Shown: positions 1 through 6,028 of the stretch, piece after piece
How the letters are laid out: every line of letters starts with the position of its first letter
How positions within the stretch are numbered: the first letter of the stretch is position 1
Made by a program: the position numbers and the translations under genes
Assembly: GCA_946631075.1 (NCBI GenBank)
Contig: CAMOZS010000049.1
Coordinates: 1 to 10,175, forward strand
Length of the DNA: 10,175 nucleotides
Origin: an uncultured Bacillota bacterium
GTDB lineage: Bacteria > Bacillota > Clostridia > Peptostreptococcales > Anaerovoracaceae
Direction of reading: 5' to 3'
Notes under the pieces: model-generated
Told to the model about the DNA's origin: nothing
Seen by the model: only the letters and a program-made list of their open reading frames with translations
Databases searched by the model: none

Positions 1-2276
1 AGAGCCACCTGGTTTGCCCCCGACTGCTCGCGGACCAGCCGGCATTCCTTCACGATCGCATCGATGACCCGCTCATGGAAGGCCAGAGCCAGATCGCTGG
101 CCCGGTCCTCTCCGGGGTGAGCCTGGGCAAAGGCCGCCGCGTCCTCCAGCATGCAGGCGCACTGGCCCTCGTAGTCATTGTATTCCTTGATCCCCAGCAG
201 GGCGCTCACCGCGTCGAACAGCCTGCCCATACTGGAGCTTTGGATCGTGTTGATCCCGGACTCGATCGCCCGAAGGATCATCCGGGCATCCGGGCATCCC
301 ATCATCCGTTCCGCCCCGAAGGCCATGATGTCGGTCAGATCGATGTTGAACTGACGGCATCCCTGCTCATCATAGGAGATGATGTCAGGCCGGGAGACCG
401 CCGCAGCCGCCATATGGCTCAGGGCAGACCGGTGAGCATCCTTCATGGAAGAATCGCCGCCGATCATATCCACGTATTTGAGATGGGAGAAGCGGTCGCA
501 GGAGCTTCCCTCGCACAGGAGGATCTCGCCGCCCCAGATGCAGCCGTCGGTCCCGTAGCCGGTGCCGTCAAAGCAGACACCGATCACCTTGCCGGACAGA
601 TTGTTTTCTGCCATGACCGAGGCGACATGGGCATGATGATGCTGAACCTGCAGCAGGGGAAGACCGTGCTTTTTGGCCAGGTCCTTGGCGTAGACCGTGC
701 TCTCGTACAGAGGATGCATATCGCAGACCACCGCCTGGGGGCGGATCCGCAGGAGCCTGGCCATCCGCTGGATGTTCTCCTGATAGATCTGCTGGTTTTC
801 CACCGTATCCAGATCGCCGAAATACTGGCTCATATAGAGGAAGGGCCCGTTGGTCAGGGCGAAGGAATTCTTCAGCTGGCTTCCGGCCGCGAAGATGAAT
901 CTGGGCCCAGCCGGTCCCGGTCGCCCGGCATCCCCGGCAGTCCCGGCATCCCCAGCAGTCCCGGCGCCTCCGGCATCCCCCGCGTCTCCGCCAGCCCCCG
1001 GCAGATCCACATAGAGGGGCAGGGGGGCATAGCCCTTGCTGCGGCGGATCATCTGCGGCTGATCGTCGATGACCCGGCAGACCGAATCGTCCACCCGGAC
1101 CCGGATCTGACGCTCGTTATAGAGGATCCCGTCGATAGCCGGCTCCGCCTCGAACCAGGCAGCCATCTCGTCATCGTCTTTGATCATGGGAAGATCAGAC
1201 TTGTTGGCGCTGGTAAAGATCAGAGGGCTGATCCTGTCCAGGAGCAGGTACTGGGCCGCCAGACTGGGCAGGAAGGATCCGATGAAGCGGCTGGAAAGCA
1301 GGTCCGTATAGGATGGCTCTGGAGTCCCGTCCTCCATCTGGGGGAAGCGGCGGTTTGCCGCCGGGGCAAAGCCCTCCTCCTTGAGTTTGTGCTCCAGAAG
1401 CAGGATAGGCCTTGCCGAGGATTCCAGCAGGTTGGCCTCCACATCGCTGATATGACAATAATATTGAACTTCCTTAAGATCCCGGAACATGACCGCGAAG
1501 GGCTTGGTCTCCCTGCCTTTGATCGCTCTCAGCTTCTGGACCGCGTCGTAGTTGAAGGGGTCGGCGACCAGATTGTAGCCGCCGACGCACTTGAAGGCGA
1601 TGACGCCTCCGTCCGCCAGGATCCGGGCCGCCTGGTCCAGGAGCTTGCGGTCCTCGGCCGACGTATGCCGGAGGGGGACCGTGGGATCCTCGGAAGGACC
1701 GGTCCATTTCAGGTAGGGGCCGCAGGCGTGGCAGGAAATGGTCTGGGCGTGGTGGCGGCGGTCATGCAGATCATCATACTGGACCTGACAGAAACCGCAC
1801 ATGGGAAAATCGATCATGGACGTGTTGTCCCTGTCGTAGGGGATCCGGTCGATGATCGTGTAGCGGGGTCCGCAGAGCATGCAGCTGATGAAGGGATGGA
1901 GATGGCGCGGATCGTCCTCCGCGTACAGCTCCTTCAGGCAGTCGGGACAGATGGCCATGTCCGGAGGGATCATGGCCGCGTCGTCGCCGCCCTCAGCGCT
2001 GCCCTTGATCTGGAAATCCGTGAATTCCGTAAGCGGCAGCGGAGTGCGCTTGATGTGGACGATCTCCGCCGGCTTGGGCTTTTCCCGGTAAAGGGCCTCC
2101 ACGAAAGCGTCGATCCGCACGGGCGTGTCGGTGACCGTGATCTCGACCAGGCCGCCGATGTTCAGTACATTTCCCTTCATGTGCATCTGGTCTGCCAGTT
2201 TGGCAACAAAGGGCCGGAATCCGACCCCCTGCACGATGCCCCATAATTTGATTTTTTCCGTCGTCAGTTTATCCAT
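1..2276 (-). CDS. hypF: HypF, carbamoyltransferase for [NiFe]-hydrogenase cyanide ligand synthesis (partial, C-terminus off the left edge)
   Basis: HypF uses carbamoyl phosphate and ATP to place a carbamoyl group on the C-terminal cysteine of HypE, the first step in making the CN ligands of the hydrogenase Fe centre. 758 codons are present. The acylphosphatase domain is at about residues 8-90, with VQGVGFRP and catalytic Arg21 and Asn39. Four CxxC pairs forming the zinc-finger region start at Cys110/Cys113 and run to about 190. A YrdC-like domain covers about 205-415, ending near RRSKGY. A Kae1-like domain follows, with the metal-binding QHHHAH at 545-550 and DGTGYG. The reading frame is still open at base 1, at the point where the family's SGGVFQN stretch should begin, so roughly the last 50-70 residues are missing. 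The ATG at 2276 has AGGAG (2287-2291) upstream. Residues 427-459 form a Gly-X-Y insertion absent from the usual family plan. Identification is very secure. Confidence 0.96.
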   Translation of the reverse strand, partial: MDKLTTEKIKLWGIVQGVGFRPFVAKLADQMHMKGNVLNIGGLVEITVTDTPVRIDAFVEALYREKPKPAEIVHIKRTPLPLTEFTDFQIKGSAEGGDDAAMIPPDMAICPDCLKELYAEDDPRHLHPFISCMLCGPRYTIIDRIPYDRDNTSMIDFPMCGFCQVQYDDLHDRRHHAQTISCHACGPYLKWTGPSEDPTVPLRHTSAEDRKLLDQAARILADGGVIAFKCVGGYNLVADPFNYDAVQKLRAIKGRETKPFAVMFRDLKEVQYYCHISDVEANLLESSARPILLLEHKLKEEGFAPAANRRFPQMEDGTPEPSYTDLLSSRFIGSFLPSLAAQYLLLDRISPLIFTSANKSDLPMIKDDDEMAAWFEAEPAIDGILYNERQIRVRVDDSVCRVIDDQPQMIRRSKGYAPLPLYVDLPGAGGDAGDAGGAGTAGDAGTAGDAGRPGPAGPRFIFAAGSQLKNSFALTNGPFLYMSQYFGDLDTVENQQIYQENIQRMARLLRIRPQAVVCDMHPLYESTVYAKDLAKKHGLPLLQVQHHHAHVASVMAENNLSGKVIGVCFDGTGYGTDGCIWGGEILLCEGSSCDRFSHLKYVDMIGGDSSMKDAHRSALSHMAAAAVSRPDIISYDEQGCRQFNIDLTDIMAFGAERMMGCPDARMILRAIESGINTIQSSSMGRLFDAVSALLGIKEYNDYEGQCACMLEDAAAFAQAHPGEDRASDLALAFHERVIDAIVKECRLVREQSGANQVA
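900..998 (-). repeat. Collagen-like Gly-X-Y low-complexity insert within hypF
   Basis: Read on the minus strand in the hypF frame, these 99 bases encode 11 consecutive triplets with glycine first (for example GDA, GTA, GRP, GPA). They correspond to residues 427-459. The DNA is built from near-repeats of GGGGATGCC and GGGACTGCC. The tract sits in the linker between the YrdC-like domain and the Kae1-like domain (which resumes at FIFAAGSQLKNSFAL), where ordinary HypF proteins have a short junction. Confidence 0.9.
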
Positions 2277-2286
2277 ACAAATAAAA

Positions 2287-2291
2287 CTCCT
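2287..2291 (-). promoter_or_regulatory. hypF ribosome binding site overlapping the hypA stop codon
   Basis: AGGAG on the minus strand lies 10 bases upstream of the hypF ATG. It overlaps the hypA TAG stop (2292-2290). The overlap suggests that ribosomes finishing hypA feed translation of hypF, which fits a two-gene hypAF transcript. Confidence 0.7.
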
Positions 2292-2631
2292 ACTCAACCT
2301 CGATGGTATCGATGTAGAATTCTTTGCCGATCTCTGTCGGTTCACCATCTCCGCCGCATTCCGGGCAGGAGAAGGAAAGCAGCTCCCTCTCGAACAGGCA
2401 GCCACAGCTTTTGCAGCGCAGCTTGGGACGGACCCGGACGATATCCAGCTCGGCCCCTTCGCAGGGAGTACCCTCGGTGATCACATCAAAATACATCTGG
2501 ACCGAACTTCCGACGATGCCGGAATTGTCGCCGATGACCAGATGGATCTTCCTGACCCGGGAGGCGCCGTTGCTCTGACAGTGCTCGCCGGCAATTTTTA
2601 TGATTCGTTCTGTGATTGGTAATTCATGCAT
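2290..2631 (-). CDS. hypA: HypA, hydrogenase nickel-insertion metallochaperone
   Basis: HypA binds nickel and, with the GTPase HypB, delivers it to the large subunit of [NiFe]-hydrogenase; related proteins also serve urease. The product is 113 residues, the normal family length. It starts MHELPITERI: Met1, His2 and Glu3 belong to the conserved N-terminal nickel site. The structural zinc site is made by CKSCGC and CPEC in the C-terminal half. An in-frame ATG at 2649 would add six residues (MWYIIC) and bury the N-terminal nickel site, so the ATG at 2631 is preferred. No clear Shine-Dalgarno sequence precedes it. It is followed 13 bp later by hypF. hypB is not adjacent. Confidence 0.95.
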   Translation of the reverse strand: MHELPITERIIKIAGEHCQSNGASRVRKIHLVIGDNSGIVGSSVQMYFDVITEGTPCEGAELDIVRVRPKLRCKSCGCLFERELLSFSCPECGGDGEPTEIGKEFYIDTIEVE

Positions 2632-2635
2632 ACAT

Positions 2636-2645
2636 ATAATATACC
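2636..2645 (-). promoter_or_regulatory. Possible extended -10 element for hypA
   Basis: On the minus strand TGG-TATATT (-10 at 2643-2638) forms an extended -10 box only about six bases before the hypA ATG. There is no good -35. If used, the transcript would start at or next to the ATG and be nearly leaderless. A second option is TTGTTA (2748-2743), 17 bp, TGTTAT (2725-2720) on the same strand, giving a leader of about 80 bases. Neither option is conclusive. Confidence 0.3.
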
Positions 2646-2675
2646 ACATTCCGGCCGTGAGAGGGCAGATAGACG

Positions 2676-2704
2676 TTGCTTTTGCCCGGAAAAAGGATTA
2701 AAAT
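2676..2704 (+). promoter_or_regulatory. Sigma-70/SigA-type promoter for the transporter-ybaK-hypCDE run
   Basis: TTGCTT (2676-2681) and TAAAAT (2699-2704) are separated by 17 bp, the optimal spacing for a housekeeping sigma factor. Transcription would begin near 2711. The ATG of the transporter gene is at 2762, preceded by AAGGAG at 2747-2752, so the leader is about 50 bases. Confidence 0.6.
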
Positions 2705-2710
2705 GTATTC

Positions 2711-2724
2711 GTTATGCATATAAC
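2711..2724. repeat. Small inverted repeat at the predicted transcription start in the hypA/transporter gap
   Basis: The arms GTTAT and ATAAC flank a four-base centre GCAT. The repeat lies where the plus-strand promoter is predicted to start transcription and overlaps a candidate minus-strand -10. That is a suitable place for a repressor to act on both divergent transcripts. The arms are short and AT-rich, so chance is possible. Confidence 0.3.
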
Positions 2725-2761
2725 ATTATTTTTTGGTGTAATTAACAAGGAGTACTAGAAA

Positions 2762-4168
2762 ATGCCGCATCATCATCACAAAAAAGAAAGAAGCTCGTTT
2801 TCCGGTTCCGTTGGATTCGTTCTGGCGGCTGCGGGAAGCGCTATCGGTCTGGGGAACCTCTGGAGATTCCCATACCTTGCCGCCAAGGACGGCGGAGGCC
2901 TCTTCCTGGTCGTCTATCTGATCCTGGTCGTCACCTTCGGTTACACACTGCTGATGAGTGAGGTCGGTATCGGACGTAAGACCAAGCAGAGCTCCCTGAC
3001 CGCCTACGGGATCCTGGGAGGGAAGAAATGGAACTGGCTGGGCTATATCTCGGCCATCGTCCCCTTCTTCATCCTGCCCTACTATGCCGTCATCGGCGGA
3101 TGGGTCACCAAGTACGCGACCGTATTCATCACAGGTCACGGAGTGGATGCCGCGGACGACGCCTTCTTCGGCGGATTCATCACCAGCGGGGCCCAGCCCA
3201 TCATATTCAACCTGCTCTTCCTGGGGGCGACCGTATTCATCATCTACCAGGGAGTCAACAAGGGCATCGAGAATATGTCCAAGGTGATCATGCCCATCCT
3301 TCTGGTCATGATCCTGGGCATCTCCATTTTCGCGGTCCTGCTGCCGGGAGGCGAAGAAACCGGCGGCCGCAGCGGTCTGGACGGATTCCTAGTATTCCTG
3401 ATCCCCGACTTCACGGGCATGACCTTCCGCGGATTCTGCTATGTGGTCATGGACGCTATGGGACAGCTCTTCTACAGTATCAGCGTCGCCATGGGTATCA
3501 TGGTCACCTACGCCTCCTATTTCAAGGATGAGGAGAACCTGGTCAAGAGCGTCAACCGGATCGAATTCTTCGATACCCTGGTCGCTTTCCTGGCCGGCGT
3601 CATGATCATCCCGGTCGTATTCGTCTTCATGGGTAAGGAAGGCATGAGCTCGGCAGGCCCGGGACTCATGTTCGTCGCCATCCCGAAGGCATTCGCGGCT
3701 ATGGGCAAGATGGGGACCGTCATCGGTATCGTCTTCTTCCTGATGGTCATCATGGCAGCCCTGACCAGCTGCATGTCCATCCTGGAGGCTGTCGTAGCCG
3801 GATTGATGGATAAGTTCGGATGGAGCCGGAAGAAGGCGACCCTGATCGAGGGCACCATCGCGGCGGTACTGGGCATCATCGTCTGCCTGGGCTACAACGT
3901 GTTCTACTTCGAATATACTCTGCCCAACGGCACAGTTGGTCAGATCCTGGATATCTTTGACTATATGACCAACAATGTCCTGATGCCGGTACTGGCCATC
4001 GGCACATGTCTGCTGATCGGATGGGCAGTCAAGCCCAAGACCATCATCGAAGAGGCGACCAAGAACGGAGAGAGATTCGGCCGTCAGACCCTCTATATCG
4101 TCATGGTCAAATTCGTTACCCCGATCCTGCTGGCCTTCCTGCTGCTGAGCGCCTTCGGGCTGATCTAA
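2762..4168 (+). CDS. Sodium-dependent amino acid transporter, NSS (neurotransmitter:sodium symporter) family
   Basis: This is an inner-membrane symporter that uses the sodium gradient to import an amino acid (LeuT/MhsT/TnaT type). It has 468 residues and about 11 hydrophobic segments: near 15-38, 46-68, 92-117, 146-165, 174-196, 221-256 (broken TM6), 271-292, 318-350, 361-382, 404-425 and 442-468. This matches the short 11-TM bacterial branch. Diagnostic stretches include GSAIGLGNLWRFPY in TM1, with the sodium-site Asn32 and gate Arg35, GQLFYSIS in TM6 at 234-241, and ALTSCMS in TM8. Substrate cannot be read from sequence; small neutral or aromatic amino acids are typical. It starts with a native four-histidine run (residues 3-6). 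AAGGAG lies nine bases before the ATG. It heads a same-strand run containing hypCDE, an unusual partner for hydrogenase maturation. Confidence 0.93.
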   Translation: MPHHHHKKERSSFSGSVGFVLAAAGSAIGLGNLWRFPYLAAKDGGGLFLVVYLILVVTFGYTLLMSEVGIGRKTKQSSLTAYGILGGKKWNWLGYISAIVPFFILPYYAVIGGWVTKYATVFITGHGVDAADDAFFGGFITSGAQPIIFNLLFLGATVFIIYQGVNKGIENMSKVIMPILLVMILGISIFAVLLPGGEETGGRSGLDGFLVFLIPDFTGMTFRGFCYVVMDAMGQLFYSISVAMGIMVTYASYFKDEENLVKSVNRIEFFDTLVAFLAGVMIIPVVFVFMGKEGMSSAGPGLMFVAIPKAFAAMGKMGTVIGIVFFLMVIMAALTSCMSILEAVVAGLMDKFGWSRKKATLIEGTIAAVLGIIVCLGYNVFYFEYTLPNGTVGQILDIFDYMTNNVLMPVLAIGTCLLIGWAVKPKTIIEEATKNGERFGRQTLYIVMVKFVTPILLAFLLLSAFGLI

Positions 4169-4203
4169 GCAAAGGCTGGACAGGTCTGAGCAAAGGCTGG
4201 ACA
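4168..4203 (+). repeat. Tandem 15-bp direct repeat between the transporter gene and ybaK
   Basis: AGCAAAGGCTGGACA occurs at 4168-4182 and again at 4189-4203, a 21-bp period. A degenerate third piece, ACAAAGGCTGAG, starts at 4201 and runs into the ybaK ribosome binding site. The first copy begins on the last base of the transporter stop codon. It looks like a local slippage duplication. I see no terminator hairpin here, so read-through into ybaK is plausible. Confidence 0.85.
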
Positions 4204-4226
4204 AAGGCTGAGAGGAGGCTTTTGAA

Positions 4227-4715
4227 ATGGCGATCGATAAAGTCAGAGAATACTTCAGACAATTTGGTATGGAAGACCGGATCATGGAATTCGATGTTTC
4301 CAGCGCGACAGTGGAACTGGCGGCCCAGGCTGTGGGCACCCAGCCCGAGAGGATCTGCAAGACCCTGTCCTTCCTGAAACCGGAAGGCGGCTGCATCCTG
4401 ATCCAGGCGGCCGGAGACGCCCGCATCGACAACCGCAAGTTCAAGGATCAGTTCCATACCAAAGCCAAGATGCTGAAGGCTGAGGAGGTCATCGAGTACA
4501 CCGGACATGCCATCGGCGGCGTCTGCGCCTTCGGGATCGACCGGGAGGATGTGGATGTCTACTGCGACGATTCCATGAAGCGGTTCGAGACCATGTTCCC
4601 GGCTTGCGGTTCCAGCAACAGCGCCATCGAGCTGACCCTCGATGAACTGGAGAAATACTCGAAGGCCAAAGGCTGGATAGACGTTTGTAAATTACCCGAA
4701 AGGGAAGGAGAATAA
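4227..4715 (+). CDS. YbaK/EbsC-family aminoacyl-tRNA deacylase (trans-editing protein)
   Basis: Members of this family hydrolyse mischarged tRNAs, classically Cys-tRNA(Pro) for YbaK and Ala-tRNA(Pro) for ProX. They act as free-standing cytoplasmic proofreaders for prolyl-tRNA synthetase. The 162-residue length is normal. Visible hallmarks are the early helix DKVREYF, the catalytic-site lysine Lys45 in ICKTLSF, the DARIDNRKFK segment, IGGVCAFG (usually GGVCPFG, so Pro is replaced by Ala), and the closing ELTLDELEKYS...WIDVCK. The start has AGGAGG at 4213-4218, eight bases before the ATG. Only 3 bp separate it from hypC, whose ribosome binding site (AAGGAG, 4705-4710) lies inside this gene, so the two are probably co-translated. 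The exact mischarged substrate is not deducible. Confidence 0.9.
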   Translation: MAIDKVREYFRQFGMEDRIMEFDVSSATVELAAQAVGTQPERICKTLSFLKPEGGCILIQAAGDARIDNRKFKDQFHTKAKMLKAEEVIEYTGHAIGGVCAFGIDREDVDVYCDDSMKRFETMFPACGSSNSAIELTLDELEKYSKAKGWIDVCKLPEREGE

Positions 4716-4718
4716 AGT

Positions 4719-4943
4719 ATGTGTATAGCGATCCCTGGACGGGTGACAGAAGTGAATGGCGATATGGCCAATGTGGACTTCAACGGCAATCAGGTGAAGG
4801 TCAACATCGGTCTGGTGGAGCCTGCGGTAGGCCAGTATGTGCTGGTGCACGCCGGCTGCGCCATCGAAGTCATGGAAAAGGATAAGGCGCAGGAGATCAT
4901 CGACCTGTTCGCTGATATAGAAGAACTGGAAGGGCTGCAGTAG
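4719..4943 (+). CDS. hypC: HypC, hydrogenase maturation chaperone
   Basis: HypC binds HypD to build the Fe(CN)2CO unit, then carries it to the hydrogenase large-subunit precursor. At 74 residues it has normal family length. It opens MCIAIPGRV: after removal of Met1, Cys2 is the essential iron and large-subunit contact. The downstream conserved segment reads HAGCAIE (residues 44-50), where most HypC proteins have a Phe in place of Cys47. The C-terminal half is the usual acidic helix. It starts 3 bp after ybaK and ends 2 bp before hypD, indicating a tightly coupled operon. Confidence 0.96.
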   Translation: MCIAIPGRVTEVNGDMANVDFNGNQVKVNIGLVEPAVGQYVLVHAGCAIEVMEKDKAQEIIDLFADIEELEGLQ

Positions 4944-4945
4944 GG

Positions 4946-5986
4946 ATGGAGATCAGAGAGATCATCGATTATCTGAAGAATTACGACGGCCGTCCCCTGA
5001 AGCTGATGGAAGTCTGCGGGACCCATACGGCGGCCATCTTCAAGAACGGGATCAGGGACCTGATCTCACCCAAGATCAAGCTGATCTCGGGACCGGGCTG
5101 CCCGGTCTGCGTGACGCCCACGGCCTATATCGACGCCTGCGTGGACTTCGCCAAGGACGCGGACCACGAGCTGCTGACCTTCGGCGATATGATGAAGGTA
5201 CCGGGAACAGGCGGCAGCCTGTCCGACAATAAGAGCCAGGTCAACGTGACCGTGATGTATTCCCCCTTCGAGGCCATCGAGAAGGCCAAGGCGGATCCGG
5301 ACAAAGTGATCGGAGTGGCAGCGGTCGGCTTTGAGACCACCGTGCCGGCCTACGGCCTCATGCTGAGGGAAGCCAGGAAGCAGGGCATTGAGAACATCCG
5401 GCTGATCACGGCCCTGAAGACGGTCCTCCCGGCTTTGGAATGGATCTGCGAGAACCAGTCCGATGTGGACGGATTCATCTGCCCCGGTCACGTCAGCGTG
5501 ATCACGGGCGTTCACGTATACGATGAAATGGCGGCTAAATACGGCAAGCCTTTCGTCGTCGCCGGATTTGAGGCGGAGCATATCCTGGCCTGCGTTTACC
5601 GGATCGTCCGCCAGATCCAGGCCGGAGAAAACCAGACGGAGAACCTCTACCGCAACGCGGTCAGAGATGACGGCAATGCCAGGGCCCTGGAAGTGATCAG
5701 GGAGGTATTCGAGACCGGATCCGCTACCTGGCGGGGCCTTGGAGAGATCCCCGATTCAGGACTCTACCTGCGGGGAGAATACGCTGCCTATGACGGGGGA
5801 AGCCGGGGGCTTTCCGAAGACATGGAGCTGCCTGCGGCCTGCCGCTGCGGCGATGTGATCGTGGGCAGGATCAATCCGGACCAGTGTCCTATGTTCGGCA
5901 AGGGCTGCAGTCCGATGGATCCCTACGGACCATGTATGGTCTCCGCGGAAGGATCCTGCGGGATCTGGTACAGGAACGTTCATTAA
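4946..5986 (+). CDS. hypD: HypD, Fe-S scaffold for Fe(CN)2CO assembly
   Basis: HypD is the central scaffold of hydrogenase cofactor assembly: with HypC it accepts cyanide from HypE and holds the iron while CO and CN ligands are attached. The 346-residue length is slightly short of E. coli HypD but complete. Key motifs are CGTHT (24-28), GPGCPVC with Cys52 and Cys55, FGDMMKVPG, GFETT and CPGHVS. A C-terminal cysteine cluster (Cys299/301, 314, 321, 330, 338) includes the [4Fe-4S] ligands and redox-active cysteines. The start ATG lies 2 bp after the hypC stop. Its Shine-Dalgarno is weak (purine-rich bases around the hypC stop), which suggests coupling to hypC translation. Confidence 0.97.
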   Translation: MEIREIIDYLKNYDGRPLKLMEVCGTHTAAIFKNGIRDLISPKIKLISGPGCPVCVTPTAYIDACVDFAKDADHELLTFGDMMKVPGTGGSLSDNKSQVNVTVMYSPFEAIEKAKADPDKVIGVAAVGFETTVPAYGLMLREARKQGIENIRLITALKTVLPALEWICENQSDVDGFICPGHVSVITGVHVYDEMAAKYGKPFVVAGFEAEHILACVYRIVRQIQAGENQTENLYRNAVRDDGNARALEVIREVFETGSATWRGLGEIPDSGLYLRGEYAAYDGGSRGLSEDMELPAACRCGDVIVGRINPDQCPMFGKGCSPMDPYGPCMVSAEGSCGIWYRNVH

Positions 5987-6028
5987 ATGACGGCAGCGCC
6001 GGACAGGAAAGGTAAGACATACAGATGA
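5987..6028 (+). other. Thirteen-codon ORF bridging hypD and hypE
   Basis: An ATG directly abuts the hypD TAA stop. It opens a 13-codon frame (MTAAPDRKGKTYR) whose TGA overlaps the hypE ATG as ATGA. It contains the presumed hypE ribosome binding site AGGAAAGG (6005-6012). It may serve only as a translational coupler, or be chance. No peptide function is claimed. Confidence 0.25.

Noticed and set aside
75..2246. Very long plus-strand open frame of 723 codons
   Set aside because: It is exactly antisense to hypF with aligned codon boundaries. The minus strand encodes an unmistakable HypF, and the plus product has no recognisable domain; GC-rich codon use removes stops from the opposite strand.
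2632..2649. Upstream ATG extending hypA by six residues
   Set aside because: It would displace the conserved Met-His-Glu nickel-binding N-terminus and has no better ribosome binding site.
4166..4226. Terminator between the transporter gene and ybaK
   Set aside because: The repeats are direct, not inverted, and no hairpin plus T tract is present.
3389..4444. 351-codon minus-strand frame across the transporter and ybaK
   Set aside because: It is antisense to two clearly conserved genes, spans their junction, and yields an acidic Asp/His/Gln-rich sequence typical of a shadow frame.
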